Positions 19,046-28,020 of a stretch of 64,000 nucleotides of DNA are shown piece by piece. How positions within the stretch are numbered: the stretch's first letter is position 1; every line of letters starts with the position of its first letter. The DNA comes from Paenalicyclobacillus mengziensis. Lineage in GTDB: Bacteria; Bacillota; Bacilli; Alicyclobacillales; Alicyclobacillaceae. Location of the stretch: the NCBI RefSeq assembly GCF_017298635.1, contig NZ_CP071182.1:4192001-4256000 (forward strand). The letters run 5' to 3'. The position numbers and the translations under genes were made by a program. The notes below the pieces were generated by a model. It was not told where the DNA came from, made no database searches, and saw only the letters and a list, made by a program, of their open reading frames with translations.

Positions 19046-19711
19046 TTAAGCCTTGACATCTGCAAATTTTATCTTTCTTTCCTCAATTTGTTGAAAGGCC
19101 TGAGCCGGCAAAGGCTTTTCCCCGCCAATGAGGCGAGCCTGGAGGATTAGCTCTGCCGCTTCATCCAGAGTCGCCAACAACTGTGCAGTATCCGCTGGGG
19201 ATTTTCCAAATGCCAAGACCCCGTGATTAGCGAGTAGCACAGCAGAGACTCCTGGGTTTGATTTAGCAGCATTAACAATGCCCTGAACTGAGGCATCAGA
19301 ACCACGAGGTGCCCATGCAATCACGGGTGTCGGTTCTGTCACTCCAAAACGCATTAAGGGTTCGTAAACTACGGGAATGGGTTCATGGGCAATTGCAAAC
19401 ACCGTAGCGTGCGGTGCGTGTGTATGAATGATGCCACCAACGGAGTCTCTCGTCCGATAGACGGCTGCATGCATCTGAATAATTTCGGCCTGCGTTGGCA
19501 TGACTTCACCCTCTAAGACTGTACCATCCGTACGAATAACGGCAAAGCTGTCGTCATCCAGGTTGGCCACGTTTCCTCCGCGTGTCATCAGCATCGTATC
19601 TGAGGATAAACGAGCCGACAAGTTGGCATGATGACCTCGAAACATCAAACCAGCATCACGCAACGCCACTGCAGCTTCAATTAGTTCTCTCTTGGCTTGT
19701 TGAATGTCCAT
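19046..19711 (-). CDS. Class II aldolase/adducin-family protein
   Basis: A 221-residue zinc-dependent class II aldolase of the fuculose-phosphate aldolase/ribulose-phosphate epimerase family. Visible motifs are GHHANLSARL (substrate loop), the TRGG segment, IHTHAPHATVFA carrying the paired metal-binding histidines, and ANHGVLAFG with the third histidine. It cleaves or epimerises a phosphorylated sugar or related aldol; the substrate cannot be named. GGAGGTG lies about 9 bases before ATG 19711 (GTG 19714 is also possible). An ACTGTAT-A-ATACAGT dyad 36 bases upstream shares half-sites with the padR promoter dyad, so the adjacent PadR repressor probably controls both units. Confidence 0.88.
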   Translation of the reverse strand: MDIQQAKRELIEAAVALRDAGLMFRGHHANLSARLSSDTMLMTRGGNVANLDDDSFAVIRTDGTVLEGEVMPTQAEIIQMHAAVYRTRDSVGGIIHTHAPHATVFAIAHEPIPVVYEPLMRFGVTEPTPVIAWAPRGSDASVQGIVNAAKSNPGVSAVLLANHGVLAFGKSPADTAQLLATLDEAAELILQARLIGGEKPLPAQAFQQIEERKIKFADVKA

Positions 19712-19746
19712 CACTGAACACCTCCACTAGATGTTTTTAACATCAT

Positions 19747-19761
19747 ACTGTATAATACAGT
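19747..19761. promoter_or_regulatory. Candidate PadR operator at the aldolase promoter
   Basis: A perfect 7-base inverted repeat around a single central base, ACTGTAT-A-ATACAGT, 36 bases upstream of the aldolase start. It shares the half-site (A)TACTG/CAGTA with the dyad at 19936-19956. Confidence 0.65.
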
Positions 19762-19929
19762 TGTCGTGTGCTTCTGTCAATTTTCACAGACGAAACATAC
19801 CACTGAGCTATTGGGACATCTCCCCACCAAAAACCAGTGTCCCCAAATCAACAGCAAATTACAGAAACCGTATTGATAAATATCTAGGTTAGAATGTATG
19901 AAAAATCTTGAAACCAGGGGTATGTACAG

Positions 19930-19958
19930 TTCGATTATACTGCAACATACAGTATAAT
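19930..19958 (+). promoter_or_regulatory. padR-MFS promoter with operator
   Basis: TTCGAT (19930-19935), 17 bases, then TATAAT (19953-19958). The inverted repeat TATACTG-N7-CAGTATA (19936-19956) fills the spacer and half of the -10, so a bound repressor would block polymerase directly. Confidence 0.7.
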
Positions 19959-19988
19959 GTGTTTAATTCATGCTGAGGAGGGTAACTG

Positions 19989-20366
19989 ATGGTCAAAGAA
20001 GGTGGGGTTCCAGGGAAACAGAGCCGACATCTACCTGCTTTTATCCTTTTATTTTTAGCCGAACAGGATAAACACGGAGGGGCATTATTAAATCGACTTA
20101 CGGATGTTATGTCCGGTCATCAGGCCATTGACAGTGGGGCAGTATATCGTGTGTTGCGTGATTTAGAGCAGCGGGGCTGTGTGACATCCTACTGGGATAC
20201 AGACGAACCAGGACCTGCGAAGCGCCAGTATCACATTACATCGGAAGGCATTGAGGAATTGGAACTGTGGTATAACGACATTTGCCATCGAAAAAAGAAT
20301 TTAGAATATTTTATGGAACAATACGAATCTCTTAACAAAAATTACTCTCCGAGGACTGACATATGA
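19989..20366 (+). CDS. PadR-family transcriptional regulator
   Basis: A 125-residue PadR-type winged-helix regulator. The N-terminal domain reads FILLFLAEQDKHGGALLNRL, then SGAVYRVLRDLEQRGCVTS for the recognition helix, and the wing AKRQYHITSEGIEELELW. The short C-terminal helix (about residues 95-120) is the dimerisation segment. GAGGAGGG precedes the ATG. It overlaps the MFS transporter by ATGA, so the two are co-translated. The layout, with a dyad across its own promoter, is that of a drug-responsive repressor controlling its efflux pump. A second dyad suggests control of the divergent aldolase. Confidence 0.9.
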   Translation: MVKEGGVPGKQSRHLPAFILLFLAEQDKHGGALLNRLTDVMSGHQAIDSGAVYRVLRDLEQRGCVTSYWDTDEPGPAKRQYHITSEGIEELELWYNDICHRKKNLEYFMEQYESLNKNYSPRTDI

Positions 20367-21802
20367 ATCAACATTTAACTTGGCAAGCGCGCTACATAGA
20401 TAAGTCATGGTATCGCTGGATTATGTTTGCAACCGTTGTCACCGGTACCTTCATGGTGAATATCGACAGCAGCATTATGAACGTGGCTATTCCAGTCTTA
20501 GAACGAGATTTTCATGCAGGACCTGAACTCTTGCAGTGGGTGATTTCCGCCTATTTGCTAGTTATAACTGGAATCTTACCAGTTGTTGGCACTTTATCGG
20601 ATCGCGTGAACCGGAAAAGCGTCTTTATTGTGGGGGTGACTGTATTCACGGGTGGCTCCGTTCTCTGTGCTTTCTCGCAAAGTATCGATCAACTCATTTT
20701 CTTTCGGATCCTCCAATCCATCGGGGGTTCAATTATCATGGGAAACGTAATGTCGATTGTCTCGTACATCTTCCCTGCGGGTCAGCGTGGCCGGCCCCTC
20801 GGTTTAATTGGGAGTGTTGTTGCAGCCGGTACCATTGTTGGACCATCCCTTGGCGGTATCCTAATTTCTCTCTACAGTTGGAGGTCCATCTTTTGGGTGA
20901 ACGTACCAATCGGTATCCTTTCCGCTACAGCTTCCTTCTTCCTTCTCATTCCGATCCGCAGTGACAAACCGCGAAGGAAGTTTGACATCGTTGGATCCAT
21001 TTTGTTCTTTGTGGGTATCATCTGTCTTCTGCTGGTTATTTCAGAAGGGCAAACCTGGGGATGGACAAGTGCGCGGATTCTGGTGGCGTTTGCCTTGAGC
21101 GTTGCAGCACTGGCAATCTTCTTAAGGCATGAATTAAGAGTCGAAAGTCCGGTAATTGAACTTGCGTTGTTTCGCTCTCGCACATTCACTCTAGGAAATT
21201 TGGCTGGGTACTTGTCTTACATCATGATCATGATGCCAGGCTTTCTCTTGCCCCTTTATATGCATGATGTTTTACACATTTCAACAGCTCATATTGGTCT
21301 CTTACTCACGCCACAAGCCATTAGTATGATTTTATTTTCACCCCTGGGCGGTTGGCTGGCGGACAAATACGGTGCAAACTGGCCAGCAACATTAGGGCTT
21401 TTAGTGGCTACTATCGGTTTAGGAAGTATGGCTCTTTTCAATACATCATCTTCATACTTAGATATTGTCATTGCTCTTTCCATCTTCGGACTGGGTATGG
21501 GAGTATTCACTTCACCGAATAACGTCTCCGTACTTGAAAGTGCGCCGGTCGAAAAATCGGGTTTAACTGGAAGCCTGATTGCGGCAGTCAGAAATTTTGG
21601 CCGAGTGTCGGGAGTTGCCTTTGCAGTACTGTTCCTTCAAGCATCTGGGGCCAACCTGCAGTCCAGCTTGGGATTTGCAAAGGCATCGTCGTTCGCATTC
21701 ACAATGGCTGTGGTGATTGGGCTAATCGGAACGACCCTGACAGTAACACGACTTCTTGTGGGACAGAAAAAATCACGTCTGGCCGAAAGTTCTAGGCAGT
21801 AG
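20363..21802 (+). CDS. MFS drug efflux transporter, DHA2 (EmrB/QacA) type
   Basis: A 479-residue, 14-helix MFS exporter. VNIDSSIMNVAIPVLERDF in helix 1 is the DHA2 signature motif. GTLSDRVNRKSVFIVG is motif A, and the RILQSIGGSIIMGN and AAGTIVGPSLGGILI segments (motifs B and C) mark a drug/proton antiporter. It is membrane-embedded and expels lipophilic compounds in exchange for protons; the substrate is unknown. The start overlaps the padR stop. The TAG stop is followed in the same frame by 21 codons that resemble the end of an Asp-box protein, a chance junction with a relic. Confidence 0.92.
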   Translation: MNQHLTWQARYIDKSWYRWIMFATVVTGTFMVNIDSSIMNVAIPVLERDFHAGPELLQWVISAYLLVITGILPVVGTLSDRVNRKSVFIVGVTVFTGGSVLCAFSQSIDQLIFFRILQSIGGSIIMGNVMSIVSYIFPAGQRGRPLGLIGSVVAAGTIVGPSLGGILISLYSWRSIFWVNVPIGILSATASFFLLIPIRSDKPRRKFDIVGSILFFVGIICLLLVISEGQTWGWTSARILVAFALSVAALAIFLRHELRVESPVIELALFRSRTFTLGNLAGYLSYIMIMMPGFLLPLYMHDVLHISTAHIGLLLTPQAISMILFSPLGGWLADKYGANWPATLGLLVATIGLGSMALFNTSSSYLDIVIALSIFGLGMGVFTSPNNVSVLESAPVEKSGLTGSLIAAVRNFGRVSGVAFAVLFLQASGANLQSSLGFAKASSFAFTMAVVIGLIGTTLTVTRLLVGQKKSRLAESSRQ

Positions 21803-21868
21803 GTCGTGCTACTTGTCTCTACAGACGGCGGCACTACCTGGGTACAGGCTTCACATCCACATTGGTAA
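21803..21868 (+). pseudogene. Asp-box (BNR) lipoprotein C-terminal relic
   Basis: Directly after the MFS stop, and in the same frame, 21 codons read VVLLVSTDGGTTWVQASHP and end in TAA. STDGGTTW is an Asp-box like those of the BNR lipoproteins at 51173-56461. It is probably the leftover tail of another copy. Confidence 0.5.
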
Positions 21869-22506
21869 GGAATCATGAACAACTCACGAAAAGCATCAAT
21901 ATGGCGTAGTTATTTTATGATCCTGGGCGGGACCTTAACCCTCAGCATGGATTCGGCGTGTACGCAATTTCGAGTGTTAGCGAGAATTTTAAGGCCATAG
22001 GCGTCCAACCGGGCGGGCTAACGTATTGTAATGAGGGCGAAGGTCCATTATTCTCTCATACTGTGTAATGGTTTTGACCTTTTTAACGTTAAACCCGTGC
22101 TTCTACACATTGTTGGCGTTTACGTGCGGCCAACATTTCTTGCCTTTCATACGAAACAATCTCGTATCTCTGCACTCAGAAATGAACCGATAGAACATGA
22201 TCACGACCTAAAGGGGGCACAGCACACTCACGGAGCAAACCCTTGGCTCTTGAAAAATGCCTATTCTCCACCTAAGAAGATATTTGCAACGTCACCGCGC
22301 ATTTCTGCGTTTCTAAATGGCAAAAAAACAGATCAAATCATTTTCGTGTTCTCATCGTGCCCCGTTTGACAATAGATCATAAACTATTGCCAGGTCAGTT
22401 ATATTCGATAGGAAGCACTCTTTGAAGGTCTCGCACCCAAAAGACAAAGGGAATCTGTGACCCATTCATCAACAGCTCGAACTAAACCCCTCATTCAAAT
22501 TGGGTT
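21869..22506. other. Gene-poor region with possible relics
   Basis: About 640 bases without a credible intact gene. A stretch at about 21877-22040 reads MNNSRKASIWRSYFMILGG in one frame and, after a shift, VYAISSVSENFKAIGV, which looks like a frameshifted membrane-protein remnant I cannot name. Plus-strand frames around 22031-22369 lack a ribosome site and have no family resemblance. Confidence 0.4.
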
Positions 22507-23109
22507 TCAGAGAACGGGTCTGTTGTACTTAAGTCGGACAGCATACATACGAATAAACACGACAACAGCGATTAAAACCAATAACGGGATAGGGCGTTTG
22601 AAACTCTCTCCGCCTAGCCAAACAGCTATGCCCACAAAAATTGCCAGCACGGCATGTACCTCTTCTTGTAGGGCGATGGGTTTTCGTCCCGCCAATAAGT
22701 CTCGAATCATCCCACCGCCAACTCCTGTAAACAGAGCTGCTACGACAATGACAAAGGGGCTTCCGCTGATGTGTTTCGCATACAGCGCCCCTTGAATCGC
22801 AAATGAGGCCAGTCCAATCGAGTCAAAGAAAAACCCCCACCTTCTCCAATGATGCATCCATCTGGTTGACAATAGGTAGAGAACCGCTAAAGCAACCACC
22901 ACTGTGAGTAGAGTTTGACGATTCCAAAGCTGGATTACAGGTACACCAATAATCGTGTTTCGAATCACGCCACCACCAAAGGATGTAGTCAACCCTAAGA
23001 AGAATACTCCCACAAGGCGATACCGTGCTTGCAAGGCTACAAAGGCTCCACTTGCAGCGTAGGCCACAGTCCCAACTCCGTGTAGAATTAGCCATCCCAA
23101 GGTGTCCAT
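22507..23109 (-). CDS. TRIC/UPF0126-family membrane channel
   Basis: A 200-residue membrane protein with seven predicted helices built from two homologous halves. Each half has the family's glycine-rich motif: SFGGGVIRNTIIG in the first, GVGGGMIRDLLAG in the second. Prokaryotic TRIC proteins form trimeric cation channels. ATG 23109 is chosen for the GGAGG 9 bases upstream. It follows fdhD by 23 bases in the same direction and is probably co-transcribed with it. A functional link to formate oxidation is not known. Confidence 0.88.
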   Translation of the reverse strand: MDTLGWLILHGVGTVAYAASGAFVALQARYRLVGVFFLGLTTSFGGGVIRNTIIGVPVIQLWNRQTLLTVVVALAVLYLLSTRWMHHWRRWGFFFDSIGLASFAIQGALYAKHISGSPFVIVVAALFTGVGGGMIRDLLAGRKPIALQEEVHAVLAIFVGIAVWLGGESFKRPIPLLVLIAVVVFIRMYAVRLKYNRPVL

Positions 23110-23132
23110 TGCCGGCCTCCAATTCAACATTT

Positions 23133-23957
23133 CTAGACAAAACTAGAAGAAACTCTTTCTGGATGGGTGTAAATATTGAACGAGTCGCCCCGTACGAATC
23201 CAACCGCAGTAATATTAAGTTCATCAGCAATATCCAAAGCCAGGGCCGTTGGGGCTGATTTGGCAAGGACGATTCCTACGCCAATTTTGGCCACCTTTAG
23301 GACGACTTCCGAAGATAACCGCCCACTAAAAGTAATTACCTTTCCTTTTAGTGAAATGTGGTTTTTTAACGCATTCCCAAACAATTTATCCAAGGCGTTA
23401 TGGCGACCGATGTCCGCACGAGCAAGCAAAAGTCGCTCCGCGTCCGCTAGACAGGCCACATGTACTCCTCCCGTCTCATGAAATACATCCGCCGATTTCT
23501 CCATTTCGTCAATGAGTCGAAAAATGGAATCCGGAAAAATAACAGCGAGGTCTTCCACCTTCTTGGCGGTATGAGCGTCATTATAAAAGTAGAAGCTTTG
23601 CCGACTCTTCCCACAACAAGAGGCAATATACCGCTTGTTATAGAACTCTTGGTTAAAGTTCACGGCTGTTGAGGTGCGAACACGGGCCGTACCTCGAAAG
23701 GTACTTAGCTGTATATCCTGTATTTGGTCAATAGAACGAATGACTCCCTCCGACGCCAGGAACCCGACGACCAAATCCTCCATGTACTCCGGACTGCAGA
23801 CTATGGTCGCCATTTCATGGTCATTGACATAGATGGTTAAGGCATATTCTGTCGCGACCACGTCATTTTGTGTTTCGATAAACTCTCCTGCACGATAACG
23901 AATGATCGTTCGTTCAGCTTTCACAGGAAGGCTAAGAGAATTAGCCTGTCGCTCCAT
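23133..23957 (-). CDS. fdhD: FdhD, sulfurtransferase for formate dehydrogenase
   Basis: A 274-residue FdhD protein, which transfers sulfur from a cysteine desulfurase to the molybdenum cofactor of formate dehydrogenase. The cysteine loop reads ASCCGKSRQSF, with two adjacent cysteines where many homologues have CxxC. Other conserved parts are ETGGVHVACLA, RADIGRHNALDKLFG and the C-terminal SFNIYTHPERV. GGGAGGG precedes the ATG. It lies downstream of fdhA-DUF1641 in the same orientation, separated by about 100 bases, consistent with its role in maturing that enzyme. Confidence 0.95.
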   Translation of the reverse strand: MERQANSLSLPVKAERTIIRYRAGEFIETQNDVVATEYALTIYVNDHEMATIVCSPEYMEDLVVGFLASEGVIRSIDQIQDIQLSTFRGTARVRTSTAVNFNQEFYNKRYIASCCGKSRQSFYFYNDAHTAKKVEDLAVIFPDSIFRLIDEMEKSADVFHETGGVHVACLADAERLLLARADIGRHNALDKLFGNALKNHISLKGKVITFSGRLSSEVVLKVAKIGVGIVLAKSAPTALALDIADELNITAVGFVRGDSFNIYTHPERVSSSFV

Positions 23958-24057
23958 ACCTTACCCTCCCTCTGTTGGTTATCCCTGATACACCAGGCTG
24001 ACCCCACACAATCTGCAGGGTTAGCATTCAAACCATCACAGATAAAAGTGTGAATTC

Positions 24058-24531
24058 CTACAATGCCTGCCCCAGACCTTGCAAGAAACCCAACATCAGG
24101 ACTAAGGCACGGTTCATGCCCGGGTCCCTAAGTGCTTTTGCAAGCTCAAACATTCCTGCTTTCTTGTTGGATTCAAGTCTTTCCTGACCTGCTTTCAACC
24201 CGGACACCAAGGCTTCTGTCAGTGTCGAAAGTTGATTGGGGTCTATCTTACTGACCGTCCCCATCGCCGTCATCGCATTCTTTACCGTACCTAGAACCGA
24301 GGGCTTTAAAATTTGCTCAAGCAGAATCCCGGCGATCTTCTCCTTTGATACGAGCAGGCCATGAAGGATATCGAAAATACCACTTTCATGTAAATCTTGA
24401 ATCACCTGCAAGAGACGCTCTAACGCTTCTTGACGCTCAACAACTGCGGCTTGCAATTGTTTGAGAGCCATTATGTCCTGCTCCTCTGATGTAAACTCGA
24501 TATATTTAATGTTGGTGGTTGGTTGAGCCAT
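24058..24531 (-). CDS. DUF1641 protein (ForE/YjgD-like formate dehydrogenase partner)
   Basis: A 157-residue DUF1641 protein. It is largely helical, with a coiled N-terminal part (LKQLQAAVVERQEALERLL) and the family's C-terminal motif KALRDPGMNRALVLMLGFL followed by QGLGQAL. In Bacillus the DUF1641 partners of FdhA-like proteins (YjgD, YrhD) form the ForCE complexes, where this subunit is needed for formate-to-menaquinone electron transfer. Its ATG overlaps the end of fdhA by 26 bases, with AGGAGGT upstream, so expression is coupled to the catalytic subunit. Confidence 0.88.
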   Translation of the reverse strand: MAQPTTNIKYIEFTSEEQDIMALKQLQAAVVERQEALERLLQVIQDLHESGIFDILHGLLVSKEKIAGILLEQILKPSVLGTVKNAMTAMGTVSKIDPNQLSTLTEALVSGLKAGQERLESNKKAGMFELAKALRDPGMNRALVLMLGFLQGLGQAL

Positions 24532-27499
24532 GGTTTACTACCTCCTGCGCTTGTTTCTCTACCGAAATATACCCTGGTCGATTCCACTTGCGTTGGACTT
24601 CAACACCTTGTTGTGGATTACGCGTGCCAAAACGCGGATTGTTCCTGGGTAAGGGGCGGCGCCCTTCCGTTCGAAGAATTTCCATCCGCACAAAGGTTTC
24701 TTTATACGCTGGGGTATCCGTGCGCGTATCCGTTGCTGGACCTGTGAGCAGATTCACCGCGGACTCGTCACTTGTGGTGTTCATGGGTAAATACAACTCT
24801 TTACCGCGTACCTTATCGGTCACAATGACGTGTACTTTTACTTTTCCATGCGGCGATTCAAGACGTACCAAAGTTCCGTCCTTGAGACCTCGCTCTTTCG
24901 CCAGTTCCGGGGAAACCTCAAGAAAGGTATCTGGAACCTTTGCTCGCAGCCCTTCAGATTTATCCGTCATATTTCCTTCATGGAAGTGCTCGAGCAAACG
25001 CCCGTTATTCAGGTGTAAGTCGTAGTTTTTATCCGGCATCATTGGTGGCACCCAGTTGGCAGAGACCAATTGGGCCTTGCCATCAGGGTGGCCAAAGCCG
25101 TCTGTATACAAGAGCGGGGTATCCGTGCCATCGGGAGCGACCGGCCAAAGTAGACTCTTGTAGCCTTCGAGCCGCTCGTAACTAACGCCCGCGAAGATAG
25201 GGGCGAGGGCGGCAGCTTCGTCCATGACATCGCCCGGATATTCGTACGTCCAACCGGCTCCCAATCGGTTCGCGATGGCACAAATAATTTCCCAGTCCGG
25301 TCTCGACTCTCCGAGCGGTTTCATGACTTGATACAAGCGCTGAACGCGTCGTTCGGTATTCGTGAATGTGCCCTCTTTTTCTAAACTCGGGCTGGCGGGA
25401 AGAATCACGTCGGCGAATTGGGCGGTTTTGGTCAAAAACATGTCTTGCACAACAAAGAAATCGAGGTGACTCAGTGCCTCATGAACGTGGTTGGCGTTCG
25501 TATCGACCCACGCCATATCTTCACCCATCAGATACATTCCATGGAGTTTCCCCTCTAAAATGGCATTCAACATCCATTGATTGTCCATGCCAGGAACTCC
25601 AGAGAGGGGAGTCCCCCACGCCTTTTCAAACTTCAAACGAGCCGACTCGTCGCTCACGAGTTGATACCCGGGCAGCCAGTTTGGCAGCGTGCCAAAATCG
25701 CAAGCTCCTTGCACGTTGTTGTGACCACGAAGCGGGAACGCACCTGCACCCGGTCTAGCAAAGTTTCCTGTCACGAGCAGCAAATCACTAATTGCGCCAC
25801 TGGTTTCACTGCCTCCACAGTGTTGCGTCACGCCCATCGCCCATAAGACAGCGACACCGTCTGCTTCGTGAATCATGGTCGCCATTTGAATGAGTTCTTC
25901 TCTCGATATACCGGTAACTTGCTCCGCGTAATCGAGGGTATAGGGTTCAAGAGAGTGCAGGTAGTCGTCAAATCCCGTGACTTTCTCACTTAAGAATTTC
26001 GCATCATGCCAATTTTGATCCACGATGTATTTCGTCACAGCAGACAGCCAAACGTGATCGGTTCCCTGGTTCGGCCGAATGAACAAGTCAGCCCGCTCTG
26101 CCATTTCGTGCTTGCGTAGATCCACGACCATGAGCTTTTGCCCATTTAATTTGTGTGCCCGTTTGACTCTCGTAGCTAACACTGGATGCGCCTCTGCAGG
26201 ATTAGCACCAACAATCATCACCAGTCCCGCTTTTGCAATGTCTTGAATGGTCCCTGCATCGCCGCCAATTCCGACTGTTCGCATCAGTCCGTCTGTTGCC
26301 GGAGACTGGCAATACCGTGAACAGTTGTCGACGTTGTTCGTTCCGAAGACAGACCGGGCCAACTTCTGCATCAAGTAATTTTCCTCATTGGTCACCTTGG
26401 ATGAGGAAATGAACCCTAATGAATCTGGCCCATACTCGCGTTTAATCGTCTGGAATTTCTCCGCAATCAGGTCCAAAGCCTCATCCCAAGTCGACTCATA
26501 AAACGCATCACCTCGACGAATCAACGGCTTCGTCAACCGTTCCTCACTGTTCACGAAGTCCCAGCCAAACTTCCCTTTGACACACGTTGAAATACCATTA
26601 GCCGGTGCATCCTCACTTGGCTCGATTTTCAAAATGTGGCGTCCTTTTGTCCAAACGTCAAAGGAACAGCCCACACCACAAAACGTACATACGGTCTTGG
26701 TCTTTTGAATCTTCTGTTCACGCATCGCAGATTCCACCTCAGATACAGCGAAGATCCCTCCATAACCCGGTTCGACTTCTTTCACCAGTTCAATCATAGG
26801 ATTGAGGACATTCGAAGGGATGCCGGACAGATACCCCGCTTGTCCCAACATCGATTTTTCCATCAACGCATTGGTGGGACAGACGGTCACACAGTGACCA
26901 CACGATACGCAGGATGATTCATCGATGGCTACATCTCCATCCCAAATCACTCTGGGCATATCGCGTTCCCAATCGATGGACAGGGTTTCGTTGACTTGCA
27001 GGTCCTGACAGGCCTCAACACAGCGTCCACAAAGGATACATTGGTCCGGGTCGTAGCGATAGAAAGGATTCGTCATATCCTTGGCATAGCCTTTAGAACG
27101 ATACGGGTATTTTTGGTGTTCAATTCGCATCAGTTCCGCGGTGTTATGCAAGGTACAGTTGCCGTTGTTGTTATCACAAACCGTACAGTACAGCATATGA
27201 TTCTCGAGAATGCGGTCCATGGCTTCAGTTCGGGCCGCACTCGCTAAAGGACTGGTCGTGGTTATTTTCATCTTCGGCGTAACTGGTGTCGAACAAGCCC
27301 GTACCAATTCACCATCGACTTCAACCATACAAGTATCACAGGTTTGAATCGGCCCTAAATTCGAGTGATAACAAACATGAGGGTGTTCAATTTCGTTTTG
27401 CATCATTGTCTCTAAGATCGTTTGACCGTCGTAGGCATCATACTCTTGTCCGTCAATCTGTACCGCAAATTGAATTCGCAATACCCCTGAACTGCTCAT
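24506..27499 (-). CDS. fdhA: Formate dehydrogenase alpha subunit (ForC/YjgC-like)
   Basis: A 997-residue molybdopterin enzyme. In order: an N-terminal [2Fe-2S] domain (CYHSNLGPIQTCDTC, residues 43-57), a His/Cys cluster segment (YCTVCDNNNGNC, 104-115), two ferredoxin [4Fe-4S] motifs (CILCGRCVEAC, 154-164; CVSCGHCVTVC, 197-207), the CTFCGVGC cluster site at 271-278, then the bis-MGD catalytic domains. The catalytic residue is Cys397 in SRYCQSPAT, so no selenocysteine is used; Gln398 stands where many formate dehydrogenases have His. ATG 27499 has GGGAGG 8 bases upstream. It is the first gene of fdhA-DUF1641, and its leader carries a conserved RNA element with terminator shared with cydA. Confidence 0.94.
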   Translation of the reverse strand: MSSSGVLRIQFAVQIDGQEYDAYDGQTILETMMQNEIEHPHVCYHSNLGPIQTCDTCMVEVDGELVRACSTPVTPKMKITTTSPLASAARTEAMDRILENHMLYCTVCDNNNGNCTLHNTAELMRIEHQKYPYRSKGYAKDMTNPFYRYDPDQCILCGRCVEACQDLQVNETLSIDWERDMPRVIWDGDVAIDESSCVSCGHCVTVCPTNALMEKSMLGQAGYLSGIPSNVLNPMIELVKEVEPGYGGIFAVSEVESAMREQKIQKTKTVCTFCGVGCSFDVWTKGRHILKIEPSEDAPANGISTCVKGKFGWDFVNSEERLTKPLIRRGDAFYESTWDEALDLIAEKFQTIKREYGPDSLGFISSSKVTNEENYLMQKLARSVFGTNNVDNCSRYCQSPATDGLMRTVGIGGDAGTIQDIAKAGLVMIVGANPAEAHPVLATRVKRAHKLNGQKLMVVDLRKHEMAERADLFIRPNQGTDHVWLSAVTKYIVDQNWHDAKFLSEKVTGFDDYLHSLEPYTLDYAEQVTGISREELIQMATMIHEADGVAVLWAMGVTQHCGGSETSGAISDLLLVTGNFARPGAGAFPLRGHNNVQGACDFGTLPNWLPGYQLVSDESARLKFEKAWGTPLSGVPGMDNQWMLNAILEGKLHGMYLMGEDMAWVDTNANHVHEALSHLDFFVVQDMFLTKTAQFADVILPASPSLEKEGTFTNTERRVQRLYQVMKPLGESRPDWEIICAIANRLGAGWTYEYPGDVMDEAAALAPIFAGVSYERLEGYKSLLWPVAPDGTDTPLLYTDGFGHPDGKAQLVSANWVPPMMPDKNYDLHLNNGRLLEHFHEGNMTDKSEGLRAKVPDTFLEVSPELAKERGLKDGTLVRLESPHGKVKVHVIVTDKVRGKELYLPMNTTSDESAVNLLTGPATDTRTDTPAYKETFVRMEILRTEGRRPLPRNNPRFGTRNPQQGVEVQRKWNRPGYISVEKQAQEVVNHGSTNHQH

Positions 27500-27524
27500 T
27501 AAAATACCTCCCGGAAAATAGAAA

Positions 27525-27608
27525 ACTCCACTAAAATCCAACCCCTTCCAAGGAGTTCGATTTTAGTGGAGTAGCTCAAAGCACATCCTGTACTTTTAAT
27601 ACCAATCC
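27525..27608 (-). promoter_or_regulatory. Conserved leader RNA with terminator, fdhA copy
   Basis: Read on the minus strand, in order: box GGATTGGTA (27600-27608), a 7-bp hairpin with an AGGAT loop (27578-27596; GTACAGGATGTGC), the box CTACTCCACTA, then a 14-bp hairpin (arms 27559-27572 and 27525-27538) followed by TTTTCTATTTT. The hairpin ends just before the fdhA ribosome site and looks like an intrinsic terminator. The same boxes in the same order precede cydA. A candidate promoter (TTGAGA, 17 bases, CAAAAT) lies upstream near 27616-27648. I do not recognise it as a described riboswitch class. Confidence 0.75.
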
Positions 27609-27646
27609 ACAAACAGAATTTATTTTGTAGTACAAATGTATCACTC

Positions 27647-28015
27647 TCAAGTCTCGTCGTCTAGTCCTAATGGACGATTAAATACATAGACCGTCACAGC
27701 GATATCCAATTCCACATCGAAGTCACAAAACAAAGTGATCAATTTGGCATCTACCGCATTTTCAATCCCGGATCGAATTTGGCTGTCTTTGTAGATCTCT
27801 TTGACAAATGTCGTACGAAGTTCGCGAACAATTCGTTTCCCTTCTTCACTCCGAATCGCAAATTTCTCCACACTCGTCATATTCCCTTTCATTTCACAGA
27901 CGGCCCACGAGCCTACAAACCGTGTGGTGATTTGATCCGGCCCTTTCCCGACATGCTTCTTTCGAACATCCCGGACAAGATTGTTAAACGTATGCACAAT
28001 GCGTGTCACCGCCAA
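27647..28015 (-). CDS. DUF2294-domain protein
   Basis: A 122-residue DUF2294 protein. Core motifs are FNNLVRDVRKKHVGKGPDQ, a central KGNMTSVEKF and a C-terminal FCDFDVELDIAVTVYVF. I chose TTG 28015 because GAGGGGG lies 8 bases upstream and the family's conserved region begins right there; the frame runs open 89 codons further into cydB sequence on another frame. It starts 5 bases after the cydB stop and so is the third gene of the cydAB unit. The function of DUF2294 is unknown; it recurs near formate and respiratory genes in Firmicutes (from memory). Confidence 0.85.
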   Translation of the reverse strand: MAVTRIVHTFNNLVRDVRKKHVGKGPDQITTRFVGSWAVCEMKGNMTSVEKFAIRSEEGKRIVRELRTTFVKEIYKDSQIRSGIENAVDAKLITLFCDFDVELDIAVTVYVFNRPLGLDDET

Positions 28016-28020
28016 CTCAT

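Noticed and set aside
27525..27608. Known molybdenum-cofactor riboswitch before fdhA
   Set aside because: The element is too short and lacks the multi-stem layout I associate with that class, and it also precedes cydA, which needs no molybdenum cofactor.
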